Positions 42,137 through 51,805 of a stretch of DNA of 64,000 bases are shown here, one piece after another (within the stretch, counting starts at the first letter, position 1; each line of letters begins with the position of its first letter). A program made the translations under genes and the position numbers. Source of the DNA: CAYNRE01 sp964399535 (GTDB lineage: Bacteria; Planctomycetota; Planctomycetia; Pirellulales; CAYNRE01); assembly GCA_964399535.1 (NCBI GenBank), contig CAYNRE010000009.1, forward strand, positions 248,001 to 312,000, written 5' to 3'. Under the pieces are notes generated by a model. That model was given only the letters and a program-made list of their open reading frames with translations, had not been told where the DNA came from and made no database searches.

Positions 42137-45100
42137 ATGTCGACCGACGATTACGACGACTACCGGGACGATGAATACCGGGAGGACGACTACCGGCCCC
42201 CCCGCCACCGCTCGGCACGCGACGAATCCCGCCAGGAATACGCCGACGACCCCCGCGACGAAGCCGACGACTACCACGGCTCGCGCTCGCAGCACCACGA
42301 GCGCCGGGCCGAACCTCCACGCCGCCGCCGCCCCGAGCGAGAGCCGCGCCAGGAGCGGGAAGCACCCCCGCGCCGTCGCCGCCGCTTTCGCCGTTCGCGA
42401 ACCGACGAAGTGCTAAAGCCCAACCCCTGGCCCCTGCGTGGCGGTATTCTGCTGGCCGGGGCCGCCGTCGTGGTTTGGCTCGCTCCCTGGATCGTCGGGC
42501 ATACGCCCCTCTTGGGGGTAGCCTTGCGCTCTATCACCTCCGACGTTCGCGGCACCGTCACCGCCCGCTCGGCGTCGCTCGGTTGGTGGTCGCCCGTGGT
42601 ACTGCACCAGGTCGAACTGCGAGACCGCGACGGCCATCTCGTCGGCCGCGCCGAGCGGCTTACGGGCGAAACGGCCCTGCTGAACCTGCTCACCAACCCC
42701 AACCGGTTAAGCCGGGTGCGGCTCGATCGTCCCGAGTTTCAAGTCGTGCTCACCGCCAGCGGTTCCAATGTGGAAGACGTGCTGGCCAACTACCTGTCGA
42801 GCGACGAGCCCCCCTCGGGTAGCGCGCTGGGGTTTGCCGTGGAGGCGGGCCAAGTCGAGTTGGTCGACGAGCCCACCGGTCGCCGCTGGCAAATCAGCGG
42901 CGTCGACGCCAACGGGCGATGGCCCGGCAACACCACCGAACCCCTGGAGCTGAAGCTCACCGGCCGAGTGGTTCCCGACACCCAGACGGCCCCCCAGGCT
43001 GCCGCGGGCGAAATGGAGATGACGCTTACGGTGCCGGCTGCCCTGGCGCCGGCGGCCCAGCAGCAAGGCGAATTCCAGCTCAAAACCAACGCCTTTCCGC
43101 TCGAACTGGTCGAGGCCGCCCTGCGCCGCACGCCCTACGCCTCGCGCTGGGCCGGCACGGCCAAGGCCGTGGTGAATTGCCAGTGGAATTCGGCCGGCAA
43201 CGCCCCCAGCCGCCGAATTCAGGCCGAAATCGACGCCACGAAGCTCACCCTGGCCGGTGCCTGGCTGGGGCCCGATGAATTACGACTCGAGCGGCTGCAC
43301 GCGCCCGGCACCATCACCTGGGTCGGCGATCGGCTGCAAGTTGAACAATTGGCGCTCGACTGCGAACTGGGCGAGGTGGCGTATCAAGGAACGATCGATA
43401 CGGCCCAAGGGCTTTGGACCTCGCTTGCCAAGCAAACCTACGAATTAAGGGGCCGGCTCGATCTGTCGCGTCTGGCGGCGGCGCTGCCCAACTCAATTCG
43501 GGTTCGCGAAGGTACCCAGGTGACCGACGGCGTGGCCCAAATCGAAATCGTCAGCCGCCCCGGTCCCGAGGGACAAAACTGGAAGGGCAAACTCGAAACC
43601 AGCAACCTGGTGGCGGTCAGCCAGGGGCGGCAACTCACCTGGGAAAAGCCGATTCAGCTTACGTTCCAAGGGCGCGATACCCGCTCGGGCATCGTGCTCG
43701 ACCATCTGCTTTGCCAGTCGAGCTTTCTCGAGCTCGAGGCGGCCGGCAGCCCGGAGTATCTCTCGCTCTCCTCATCGTACAACCTCGAACAGTTGGCCCA
43801 GGAACTTAGCCGCTTTTACGACCTGGGCGATCTGAAATTTTCCGGCGATGGCTGGACTCACTGTACCTGGCGTCAAGATGCCCAGGGTCGCTTTACGGCC
43901 GACGGCGAAATCCAGGTCCGCGATTTTCAACTGGTGCGCAACGGCGCTCATCCCTGGCGGGAAGACAATCTGCTCATTTTCGTGGAAACCGCCGGTCTGA
44001 CTGCCAAGCGCCAGCTCTCCACACTCGAAAAAACCCAGCTCACTTTCGAAAGCGGCGAAGATCAACTCGTGGCCAGGCTCGATCAACCCCTCCGCGAAGT
44101 GAAGCGCGATACGCTTTGGCCGCTGGTCATCGAGCTGAAAGGGGAATTGGCCCGCTGGCTGCCCCGGCTCGAGCCCTGGCTCGGTGACTTGCCCGACCAC
44201 GACCTGCACGGACAAACCCGGCTAACCGCGCAAGCCCGCTATCAAGCCGGCTCGCTCGAGATCAGCCGGGCCGACGCCACGGTAGCCCAGCTGAAGTATC
44301 AGGGGGCCGGCTGGCACGTCGACGAACCCCAGGTACAACTCTCGGGGCAGGGCCGTTGGGACACCCCCAAGCAACGCTTTGAAATGGACCAGGCCACCCT
44401 CCGCTCGGCCGCTCTGAACATCGATGCGAGCGATATTCGCTGGACCAGCGCCGACAACGGGCTACCCCAGCTCACGGGTAGCCTGGCCTATGTGGGCGAC
44501 CTGAATCGCCTGCAAGCCTGGCGAAACGATCCGGCCCAGCCGCTCGATTGGAATCTGGCCGGCCAGATCGGCGGCCAGGCCAACATTCGCCGCACGGGCG
44601 GAGTAACCACGGCCCGGTTGACCGGCCAGATCGACAACCTGGTTGCCTCGGACGGGCAAGGGCAGCCCTGGCAAGAGCCACGAGTGCGACTGGCGGCCAG
44701 CGGCCAGTGGGACCAGCCGGCCCAGCGCCTCGCGCTCCAGCGGCTCGAAGTCGAGTCGAACGCCTTGCGGTGCACGGCACAAGGCGAGCTCACCGAACTC
44801 GATACCCGGCGAAACCTGACGCTCGATGGCAGGCTCGACTACGACGCCGAAGCCTTGCGACCGCTCATTCAGCGCTGGGCCGGCACTCAATTGGCCCTAG
44901 GCGGGCGCCAGTCAGAACAGTTTTCGCTGAAAGGACCGCTCCGCACACTGGGACAACCGCAGCCGATCGGCGGTGGCAACGCGCCCCCGCCAGTCGACGA
45001 TTGGGCTTGGATCCGAGGCCTGGAAGGCCAACTGGGCTTCGGCTGGCAATGGGCCGAGCTTTACGGCTTTCGGGCCAACGCCGGCCGCCTACGCGCGACG

Positions 45101-45838
45101 CTTCGCGACGGCGTGGCGACGATCGACCCCTTGAGCCTGGCCCTCAGCGAGGGCAAGCTGAACCTCGCCGGACGGCTTCGGCTGACCCCCGCGCCCGCCG
45201 AGTTGACCATCGACAAGGGCCTGCTGGCCGACCGGGTACGTGTGAGCCCCCAGCTTTGCGCCGAGTGGCTCAAGTACGTGGCCCCCATGCTGGCCGACGT
45301 AAGCACGGCCACGGGCACGTTTAGCGTGCGGGTCGACGGCTGTCGGCTGCCGATCGACGACCCGGGCCGGGGCGATGCCTCGGGCCACCTCCTGGTTCAC
45401 AACCTAGAAATCGGAACCAGCCCGCTCGTTCAAGAACTGGCGCTGCTCTGGAACCGGTCGACCACGGTTCGGCTGCAGCAGGAGTCCGACATTCAATTCC
45501 GGATGGTCGACGGACGAATCTATCACCGCGATCTGGCCTTGGTGTTTCCCGACGCGACCATTCGCACCTACGGCTCGGTGGGTCTCGACGAATCGCTGGC
45601 GATCATGGCCGAGATGCCGGTGCCCCCCAAGTGGATTGGTAACAATCGCCTGGGCGAGGCCCTGCGGAACCAGACCATTCGCGTGCCCATCGGCGGAACC
45701 TTGTCGCAGCCAAAACTCGACCGCCAAGCGCTCGACCAGGTTACCGCTCAGTTGCTACAGAACACCGGCGGCACCATGCTCTTTAACGAGATCGGCCGCC
45801 AATTGGACCGCATCATCCAGCCGCCCAAGCAGCGTTAG
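42137..45838 (+). CDS. AsmA-like inner-membrane protein with charged N-terminal tail
   Basis: The 1,233-residue protein begins with about 90 residues almost wholly of D, E, R, Y, P and H (MSTDDYDDYRDDEYREDDYR...), presumably cytoplasmic. One membrane segment (about 100-118, GGILLAGAAVVVWLAPWIVG) follows. The rest is the long beta-rich repeat region of AsmA/DUF3971-type lipid-transport bridges, with recurring 'LxGxLxL' strands and a C-terminal IGGTLSQPKLDRQAL typical of the AsmA-like end. The start ATG 42137 has AGGGAGG upstream. It probably spans the periplasm to move phospholipid or control envelope assembly. Confidence 0.75.
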   Translation: MSTDDYDDYRDDEYREDDYRPPRHRSARDESRQEYADDPRDEADDYHGSRSQHHERRAEPPRRRRPEREPRQEREAPPRRRRRFRRSRTDEVLKPNPWPLRGGILLAGAAVVVWLAPWIVGHTPLLGVALRSITSDVRGTVTARSASLGWWSPVVLHQVELRDRDGHLVGRAERLTGETALLNLLTNPNRLSRVRLDRPEFQVVLTASGSNVEDVLANYLSSDEPPSGSALGFAVEAGQVELVDEPTGRRWQISGVDANGRWPGNTTEPLELKLTGRVVPDTQTAPQAAAGEMEMTLTVPAALAPAAQQQGEFQLKTNAFPLELVEAALRRTPYASRWAGTAKAVVNCQWNSAGNAPSRRIQAEIDATKLTLAGAWLGPDELRLERLHAPGTITWVGDRLQVEQLALDCELGEVAYQGTIDTAQGLWTSLAKQTYELRGRLDLSRLAAALPNSIRVREGTQVTDGVAQIEIVSRPGPEGQNWKGKLETSNLVAVSQGRQLTWEKPIQLTFQGRDTRSGIVLDHLLCQSSFLELEAAGSPEYLSLSSSYNLEQLAQELSRFYDLGDLKFSGDGWTHCTWRQDAQGRFTADGEIQVRDFQLVRNGAHPWREDNLLIFVETAGLTAKRQLSTLEKTQLTFESGEDQLVARLDQPLREVKRDTLWPLVIELKGELARWLPRLEPWLGDLPDHDLHGQTRLTAQARYQAGSLEISRADATVAQLKYQGAGWHVDEPQVQLSGQGRWDTPKQRFEMDQATLRSAALNIDASDIRWTSADNGLPQLTGSLAYVGDLNRLQAWRNDPAQPLDWNLAGQIGGQANIRRTGGVTTARLTGQIDNLVASDGQGQPWQEPRVRLAASGQWDQPAQRLALQRLEVESNALRCTAQGELTELDTRRNLTLDGRLDYDAEALRPLIQRWAGTQLALGGRQSEQFSLKGPLRTLGQPQPIGGGNAPPPVDDWAWIRGLEGQLGFGWQWAELYGFRANAGRLRATLRDGVATIDPLSLALSEGKLNLAGRLRLTPAPAELTIDKGLLADRVRVSPQLCAEWLKYVAPMLADVSTATGTFSVRVDGCRLPIDDPGRGDASGHLLVHNLEIGTSPLVQELALLWNRSTTVRLQQESDIQFRMVDGRIYHRDLALVFPDATIRTYGSVGLDESLAIMAEMPVPPKWIGNNRLGEALRNQTIRVPIGGTLSQPKLDRQALDQVTAQLLQNTGGTMLFNEIGRQLDRIIQPPKQR

Positions 45839-46008
45839 CGGCCAATTGAACGACGCGACCGGCTGTGCCCGGCGCCACGACCCGATGACCCAATCGCCAC
45901 GCAAAAGACATCGCCAGATCATTCGTTGTCTTGCGGGCCCCGTGGCGCTTTGCCCCGCAGGGGGCGCTTGCTAAAGACCTCCAGAAACAGGTACTTCGAC
46001 TCGCCGAC

Positions 46009-46071
46009 CGGCCAACCAAGGCACCCGACCACCCAACCAAGGCACCCGACCGGCCAGCCAAGGCACCCGAC
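46009..46071. repeat. Three tandem 21-bp repeats upstream of the MBL hydrolase gene
   Basis: Units CGGCCAACCAAGGCACCCGAC (46009-46029), 46030-46050 and 46051-46071 differ by two to four bases, with a fourth partial start. The 21-bp period equals seven codons, so the in-frame extension from 45931 would read P-T-K-A-P-D-(H/R) repeats. I treat it as leader DNA because the conserved fold begins at 46153. No other gene is visible in 45839-46152. Confidence 0.8.
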
Positions 46072-46152
46072 CGGCGGCTGGGGACTGGCTCGGCTGCCGC
46101 CCGTGTGCAACAATCCCGCCTACCGGCTTGCCCCTCTGGGTCTGGTGGCATC

Positions 46153-46893
46153 ATGCGGCTTGTACTACTGGGCACTTCGGGATATCACCCGAGCGAAGAC
46201 CGGCACACGGCCTGCCTGATGCTGCCCGAAGTGGGCGTCGTGCTCGACGCCGGCACGGGCATCTTTCGCCTGCCGAGATTCCTGGCCACGGCCAATCTCG
46301 ACATCTTCCTCTCGCACACGCACCTCGACCACGTCGTAGGGTTAACCTACCTGTTGGGCCTGCTAGGCAATCAGGCCGACCCGGCGGTATCGGTCCACGC
46401 CCTGCCCGAGAAGCTCGCGGTCCTCGAGGAGCACCTGTACGCCCCCGGGCTGTTTCCGATCGCGCCCACCTGGCAGCCCTGCCCGCTGGTGGGGCCGGTC
46501 GCCCTGCCCGACGGCGGCCAGCTCACCTGGGCCGCGCTTGAGCACCCGGGGGGCAGTATCGGATTCCGACTTGATTGGCCCGGCCATAGCCTGGCCTACG
46601 TAACCGACACGTTTACCGACGACGAGCCACCCCAGCTCGAGCTGGTGCGCGGCGTCGACTGCCTGGTACACGAGTGCAACTTCCCCGATGCCCACGCCGA
46701 CTGGGCCCAGGCCACGGGCCACAGTTCGACCAGCGCCGTGGCCCGGTTGGCCCGCCGGGCCCAAGTGGGCCGATTGGTTCTGGTGCATCTCGATCCGCGG
46801 GGTGGTTCGCCGGAAGAGGTCGGGCTTGAACAGGCCCGCGCGATCTTTTCGCGGACTGAGTTAGGCCAGGACCTGGCCGAGTACGAGTTCTAG
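46153..46893 (+). CDS. Metallo-beta-lactamase-fold hydrolase
   Basis: The 246-residue protein has the zinc motif SHTHLDH (H55, H57, D59, H60) after VVLDAGTG, and later the aspartate and histidines in YVTDTF and LVHECNFP, closing with LVLVHLDPR. It lacks the RNase Z substrate arm and is shorter than PhnP, so the exact substrate is unknown. Homologous sequence begins at MRLVLLGTSGYHPSE (ATG 46153); the longer reading from 45931 adds only the repeat-encoded stretch. It is convergent with the exonuclease gene. Confidence 0.8.
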   Translation: MRLVLLGTSGYHPSEDRHTACLMLPEVGVVLDAGTGIFRLPRFLATANLDIFLSHTHLDHVVGLTYLLGLLGNQADPAVSVHALPEKLAVLEEHLYAPGLFPIAPTWQPCPLVGPVALPDGGQLTWAALEHPGGSIGFRLDWPGHSLAYVTDTFTDDEPPQLELVRGVDCLVHECNFPDAHADWAQATGHSSTSAVARLARRAQVGRLVLVHLDPRGGSPEEVGLEQARAIFSRTELGQDLAEYEF

Positions 46894-46966
46894 CCGTCCG
46901 CCGCATCGCTTCCGCGCGACTCGAATGCGAACGCACCCCGTTTCGCTTCCCAACAGGCGATGCCCC

Positions 46967-47794
46967 TTACTGGCTGGCCGCTTCCCAAGGGTTCTCCCAA
47001 TTTCCCCAACGCTCGAGATACATCTGGTAGGCCGGCACGCTCGTGGCGCTCGACTCGAGCCACCGCCGGGCCGATTCGATGCGGGCATGCTCGTCCTTCA
47101 GCGTCAACTCGCCCACCAGCACCCGGCTGCGCAGAAATACAAAATAGGTATCGAGCGTGTCGCAGCGACAGTAGTCGTTAATGAGTTGTTGTTGGCCCGA
47201 ATCGTATAGGTCCTGAACCATGTCGCCCTGCACGTCCATCTTCCCCGGCTTGCCGAGCAGGTTGGCGGCCAGATTGAGTCCGCCCGTGAAACGCGAGGAG
47301 CCGTAATTGGTCAGCAGCTCTTGCAGGTCAAGGTGGGCCTGGATGTTGTAGCGGTTCCGAGGCTGTTCGAAACTCTTGGCCCGCAGGTTGAACCAGGCGG
47401 GCAGGCCGATGCCGTAGCGAAAAGCAGCCAGCTCGAGTAGCGGCACGTCGAACGTGCGCCCATTGAAACTGACCAGCGTGGGCTGGCCATACTTTTCCCA
47501 CCCGCGCCAGAAGTGGTCGGTAATCACGTGCGGCCGGCACTCGGGCTCGTCGAGAATCGCTACGTCGAGCAGCTCGAAATCGCTGGCTACCTTGGCCACG
47601 GCCAGCGAGATCGGCACCTGAAAGGTGTACGGGATGAAGTCGCTCTCGAATTTCTCCATGAGCTCGGCCCGATACCGCGCTACCGCGGCGGCCGGTTCGA
47701 GGCCTTGGCCCGGATACCGCAGGCGCGAGACCAGGGCCCCGTCGGCAACGCTCTCCAGGTCGAAAACCAGGTATCGGGGGCGCGCGGTCGCCAT
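46967..47794 (-). CDS. Predicted 3'-5' exonuclease (PolB exonuclease-domain type)
   Basis: The 275-residue protein follows the DnaQ-like fold of the PolB exonuclease-related family. Motif I is YLVFDLES (residues 8-15), motif II VSFNGRTFDVPLL, and motif III YCRCDTLDTYFVFLR with the acidic residue near the C-terminal side. The start is ambiguous between ATG 47800 and ATG 47794; GAAGG six bases upstream of 47794 (MATARPRYLV) favours the latter. It stands alone and is divergent from the GT2 gene. Probably a DNA- or RNA-processing exonuclease. Confidence 0.8.
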   Translation of the reverse strand: MATARPRYLVFDLESVADGALVSRLRYPGQGLEPAAAVARYRAELMEKFESDFIPYTFQVPISLAVAKVASDFELLDVAILDEPECRPHVITDHFWRGWEKYGQPTLVSFNGRTFDVPLLELAAFRYGIGLPAWFNLRAKSFEQPRNRYNIQAHLDLQELLTNYGSSRFTGGLNLAANLLGKPGKMDVQGDMVQDLYDSGQQQLINDYCRCDTLDTYFVFLRSRVLVGELTLKDEHARIESARRWLESSATSVPAYQMYLERWGNWENPWEAASQ

Positions 47795-48187
47795 CGCCAT
47801 CCTTCGCTTCGAACTGCGCCGCTCTCCAGGCGCTGCTTCCGATCGACCGGCCGAACGGAACCGACCCCGTCCAAAAATCGCCAGGTTGCGCCACTTCGCG
47901 GCCAGACTGCCGGCGAGTGTAACGGTGCCAACTCCGACTTCCAAACCGCACAGCCAAGCCGGGGTTTTGCGCAAACTGGGAAAGCGGACAAGTCGGTCTT
48001 GGGATGCCGTTGGGGATTTCCGTAGGGTCAAGGTAAACCTGGGGGGCAATTCCAGCCGAATTAACCAGACGATTGGCAACGAGTCGGTAGGGGGCGAGAA
48101 CTTCGATCCGGCGGTTCGCGCCGGCCCGAATTCTGCCCGCGCGATGCCGAGTCGGTCATCTCGCGTAGGCAACTCAGAGGTGCGGTG
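47795..48187. other. Divergent intergenic region, 393 bases
   Basis: No gene is supported. The minus-strand frame through it is an open extension of the exonuclease without a ribosome site. No tandem repeat or strong terminator-like hairpin was noticed. It probably carries both promoters. Confidence 0.35.
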
Positions 48188-49357
48188 ATGGCACGCAGGC
48201 GGGAGCGGGACGACGACGATTCGAATTTCTCCTCGCGTCAACCGCTTCGTCGTCCGCCGCGATCTCGCCACGAGGACGAAGTCGACGAGCAGCGAGCCTA
48301 TCGCCGCCACGAGCGCGCGCGCCGAGGCCCGTCGGCGCCCAAACTGGCTCTGGGCTCCCATCAGCTCAACCCCACGGTGTCGATCGTCATTCCGGTCGGC
48401 CGCGAGGTTTCAGCCTTTGAAAGCGGCCTGGTCTCGGTGTTGGCCAATCGCCCCGCCGAGGCCGAGATTCTGGCAGTCTTCAGTGTCGCGTATCACGACC
48501 CGTATCAACTGGCCGACGAAGTTCAATGGCTGCAAGCCCCCGAAGGCGCTAGCTGGGCCGAGTGTGCCAATCTCGGCGTGGAACGTGCCCGAGGGCCCAT
48601 CGTCCATTTGCTGGCCCCCGGGGCCGAGGTGGCCGAGGGCTGGATCGAGCCCGCCCTGGCACATTTCCGCGATCAGCGGGTGGCGGCCGTAGCGCCGGTC
48701 ATTCGCCGCGCTGCCGGAGAACGTGAAATCCTCAGCGCCGGCGTCGAATACACCCCGGGCGGGCATCGACTCGACGTCACTTCTCTCGGCAGGGCGCATA
48801 CCTCCGACGACGATGACCAACCGCTGGCCCCCTCGCGCTGGGCCGGTTTTTATCGCCGCGAGGTGCTCGATTTGCTCGGCACCCCCTTCGATCCGGCGGT
48901 GGGCGAAGAAGCCGCCGATGTCGATCTGGGGCTTCGCCTGGCCCATGCCGGGTTCCATACCGTCATGGAAACCCGCTCCGAGATTCACCTGGTGCCCGCG
49001 CGCCTGCCGCGGTTGGGAGGGTTTGCCGAAGGCCGGCAGCGCGAGCGGCTCTTTCTCCGCAACGCCCCCGTGGCCGGCTGGTGGGAATCGCTGGCTTGGC
49101 ACCCCTGGACGGTGCTCGGCGAATGCTTCGAAGGCCTGCCGCACCTGCGATCCATTGCCCGGCTCTTCGGCCGATTGGCCGGGTTGTGGGAGCTGCCCGA
49201 ACTGGGGCGCCATCACGCCTACCTGGCCAACCTGCACGAACAGGGCCAAGTGGAAATCGAACTTCTCCCGCTGGAAACCCACCGCCGGCTCGACCGCAGC
49301 CGCCGGCCCGACACTCGCCCCCCGGCCGACCACGACCGGCAGGCTCGCCGCGCCTAA
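48188..49357 (+). CDS. GT2-like glycosyltransferase with charged N-terminal tail
   Basis: The 389-residue protein starts at ATG 48188 after an AGAGG site. Residues 1-60 are rich in Arg, Asp and Glu (MARRRERDDDDSNF...), like the tail of the gene at 42137. The GT-A fold begins with VSIVIPVGREVSAFESG and contains WAECANLGVERARGPIVHLLAPGAEV, where a normal DXD loop is replaced by APGAEV, and then DVDLGLRLAHAGFHTVMET. The missing DXD suggests weak or altered activity. No membrane segment is evident. It may act in surface polysaccharide synthesis with the next gene. Confidence 0.65.
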   Translation: MARRRERDDDDSNFSSRQPLRRPPRSRHEDEVDEQRAYRRHERARRGPSAPKLALGSHQLNPTVSIVIPVGREVSAFESGLVSVLANRPAEAEILAVFSVAYHDPYQLADEVQWLQAPEGASWAECANLGVERARGPIVHLLAPGAEVAEGWIEPALAHFRDQRVAAVAPVIRRAAGEREILSAGVEYTPGGHRLDVTSLGRAHTSDDDDQPLAPSRWAGFYRREVLDLLGTPFDPAVGEEAADVDLGLRLAHAGFHTVMETRSEIHLVPARLPRLGGFAEGRQRERLFLRNAPVAGWWESLAWHPWTVLGECFEGLPHLRSIARLFGRLAGLWELPELGRHHAYLANLHEQGQVEIELLPLETHRRLDRSRRPDTRPPADHDRQARRA

Positions 49358-49638
49358 ATCGGCCTATCGACCCCCCGGGCGAACCAGTCCCACACAGCCC
49401 GCCGGCGGAGCCTCTCGGGATGGGCTTGCCCATTTCCCGTAAGACGCCCAATTACTCGCGTTGACCCTGGGCGCCGGTTTTTGATAGAAGTTTCCGCACG
49501 GCGGTAACCCAATCGGCCATGGATGGCCGGTCGAACCCCGCATTTCCCTCGCGTCGGCCGCCGGCTGGTGGTGGCAAACGGCGGGAAACGGGGTCGAACC
49601 AACATCGATGCTCCGCCGTTGCCCGGCCTGAGTCACGG

Positions 49639-51027
49639 ATGTACCGGCGCCACGGCCAAAAGCTCAGCCTGGTGTTTCTGGGCTGCGATCTGCTCGTCAC
49701 CGCAGCGAGCTGGGTGGGCGCCTACCTGCTGCGCTTCGAGCTATTCCAGTCTCCCCTGGGTCGGCCCGCGATTAGCAACGTATTGGCCGGTTTGCCGTTC
49801 GTGTTGGTGGCTGCCATGGTGGCCTACCGCTTGTGCGGCTTGTACGAGATCCATCGTCTCCGCCAGTTGCCCCGCGAGTTGGGCGTGGTCTGCCAGGCCG
49901 CGGGCCTGTTGTTCTTGCTTACCATCACCCTGGCGTTTTACCGCCGCGACATCTACGAATCGCGGCTCGCACTGGGATTGTTTCTCGGGCTGAATCTGAC
50001 CGGCCTGATTGCCGTTCGACGCCTGGTTTGGGCCGGACTGAAGTACCTGCGCGGGCAGGGTCTCAACCATGGCCGAGCCGTCATCGTCGGGGCGGGGCGC
50101 TGCGGCCGGAAGGTGGCCCAGGCCATCGCCCGGCACCATTGGACGGGCCTGGAGGCGGTCGGATTTCTCGACGACCCGCGCCCCATGGAACCGATCGAGT
50201 TGCCCCGTCTGGGTCACCTCGACCAACTGGAAGAAGTGGTTACCCGCTACGACGTCGACCACGTCTTTATCGCCTTGCCGTTGGAGCGCTATGGCGAGCT
50301 GCCGCGGCTGTACCGGGCCCTCGATCAGTTGCTCGTCGACGTGCAACTCGTGCCCGATATTCCCAATCTGGCGGGGATGAAACTGGCGATGCTCGAAATC
50401 GACCAGTTGGCGTTCCTTTCGCTGCGCGAGAACCCACACCGCGGCTGGCACCTGTTGGCCAAGCGGGGCATGGATGTCGTGTTCGGTACGCTGGCCCTGG
50501 CCTTGTTGTCGCCCTTGATGCTGATCTTGGCGGCCTTGGTCAAGCTTTCAAGTCCCGGACCCGTGCTCTATCGCCAACCGCGCGCCGGGTTGGGCGGCCG
50601 CAATTTTCACATGTACAAGTTCCGCAGCATGCGCGCCGACGCCGAACGCGATACGGGACCGGTCTGGGCCGCGGCCGACGACGACCGCTGCACCCCGATC
50701 GGCCGTTTGATGCGCCGCCACAGCCTGGACGAACTTCCCCAACTGTTCAACGTGTTGGCGGGCGACATGAGTCTGGTCGGCCCCCGCCCCGAGCGCGGCG
50801 TCTTCGTCGAAAAATTTCAGCAGCAGCTACCCAGTTACGCTCAGCGCCACCAGGTTAAAGCGGGCATGACCGGCTGGGCCCAGGTCAATGGCTGGCGTGG
50901 CAATACCTCGCTGCGCCGGCGATTGGAATACGACCTGTACTACATTACGCACTGGTCGCTCTGGCTCGATTTGAAAATCCTCTGGCTCACGATCTGGCGC
51001 GGATTCAGCAACCCGCACGCCTATTGA
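49639..51027 (+). CDS. Undecaprenyl-phosphate sugar phosphotransferase (WcaJ/PssY type)
   Basis: The 462-residue protein starts sugar-polymer assembly by moving a sugar-1-phosphate to undecaprenyl phosphate. It has four N-terminal membrane segments (about 10-125), a Rossmann-like CoA-binding domain starting AVIVGAGRCGRK (about 150), and the catalytic C-terminal domain with KRGMDVVFG, a membrane helix, YKFRSMRADAE, RRHSLDELPQLFNVL and GDMSLVGPRPE. The start is taken at MYRRHGQK (ATG 49639), where homologous sequence begins; ATG 49519 would add 40 poorly conserved residues. Likely for exopolysaccharide. Confidence 0.9.
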   Translation: MYRRHGQKLSLVFLGCDLLVTAASWVGAYLLRFELFQSPLGRPAISNVLAGLPFVLVAAMVAYRLCGLYEIHRLRQLPRELGVVCQAAGLLFLLTITLAFYRRDIYESRLALGLFLGLNLTGLIAVRRLVWAGLKYLRGQGLNHGRAVIVGAGRCGRKVAQAIARHHWTGLEAVGFLDDPRPMEPIELPRLGHLDQLEEVVTRYDVDHVFIALPLERYGELPRLYRALDQLLVDVQLVPDIPNLAGMKLAMLEIDQLAFLSLRENPHRGWHLLAKRGMDVVFGTLALALLSPLMLILAALVKLSSPGPVLYRQPRAGLGGRNFHMYKFRSMRADAERDTGPVWAAADDDRCTPIGRLMRRHSLDELPQLFNVLAGDMSLVGPRPERGVFVEKFQQQLPSYAQRHQVKAGMTGWAQVNGWRGNTSLRRRLEYDLYYITHWSLWLDLKILWLTIWRGFSNPHAY

Positions 51028-51096
51028 TCGCATCGAAGGCGCGGCGCCGGCCGCTAGCGCGTCCGATTCGCCCGCGCACTCCGCGCTCGCCGCCCG

Positions 51097-51321
51097 TTAG
51101 CGCCGAGCGGCTTCGACCAGCTCGCGAATCTCGTCGGGCTGCTGGTCGTATTCCGAGCGGGCCTGAACCAGACGCCGCTCGTAACCGGTTTCGATCGCCT
51201 CGTCGAGCACCGCGTAGAGGTATTGATCGCATCCCAGCGACTGGCCGACCGCGCGGCGAAGCTCCAGCAATTCGTCGAGCAAGGGAGTCAGCATTTCGTC
51301 GGCCGAATTGAGTTGGGTCAT
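51097..51321 (-). CDS. Small hypothetical protein, 74 aa
   Basis: The reading frame starts at ATG 51321 with AAGGTG upstream. The protein is almost entirely helical and acidic (DEMLTPLLDELLELRRAVG, DQYLYAVLDEAIETGYERRL, DEIRELVEAARR), with leucine spacing that could form a coiled coil or helical bundle. No family is recognised. It is convergent with the sugar transferase gene. The composition and ribosome site favour a real gene. Confidence 0.55.
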   Translation of the reverse strand: MTQLNSADEMLTPLLDELLELRRAVGQSLGCDQYLYAVLDEAIETGYERRLVQARSEYDQQPDEIRELVEAARR

Positions 51322-51805
51322 GACGAAAGGGCACCTTGAGGATCGTGCGGCCGGGGGAGCGCTGCTTGAACTTTAGTGCGCAAACAGCTCTGCCGGCGCA
51401 ACAACGCCCCGCACTCCGGCGGCAAGGATCCCAAGCCGGGGCTCGTTATTCGGTACGAGCCGCGCGAGTCGAAAAAAGCCGCTTCGCCCAATCTGGCACG
51501 GGTTTTGCCAAACAGAGCGTGTTCCCGACCCGATGGCTGACTGTAACCCCCAAGCTGGTGGTGATTTAGCGTCACCAAAGGCGTCGGGCCGGGCGGGCGG
51601 ACGCGGGTGGCCAGATGGCCCGAAGTGCTTGACAGGTAAGGGATTTACTCTTGACGACTGGGGAGCGTTCGTCGTACACCTAGGACTCAGAAATACCAGA
51701 GTTCGAGCAAGATCGATGAATTCCGCGCTTCCGAATCAAGTAAATCTCGCGACGGCACCTCGGCCTCACCCCTGCCCTGATTCGCATCGGAAGTTGTTGA
51801 AAACC
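51322..51805. other. Non-coding stretch before the structured region
   Basis: No gene is seen in these 484 bases. TTGACA (51629-51634) has no good -10 at the right distance, while TTGACG (51651-51656) with TACACC (51675-51680, spacer 18) is a weak candidate promoter for the structured region that follows. The base composition is more AT-rich than in the neighbouring genes. Confidence 0.35.

Noticed and set aside
45931..46152. N-terminal extension of the MBL hydrolase
   Set aside because: It encodes only repeat-derived and low-complexity sequence, and the recognisable fold starts at 46153.
49519..49638. Upstream start of the sugar phosphotransferase
   Set aside because: The added 40 residues are Arg/Pro/Ser-rich and unlike the family, and there is no ribosome site before ATG 49519.
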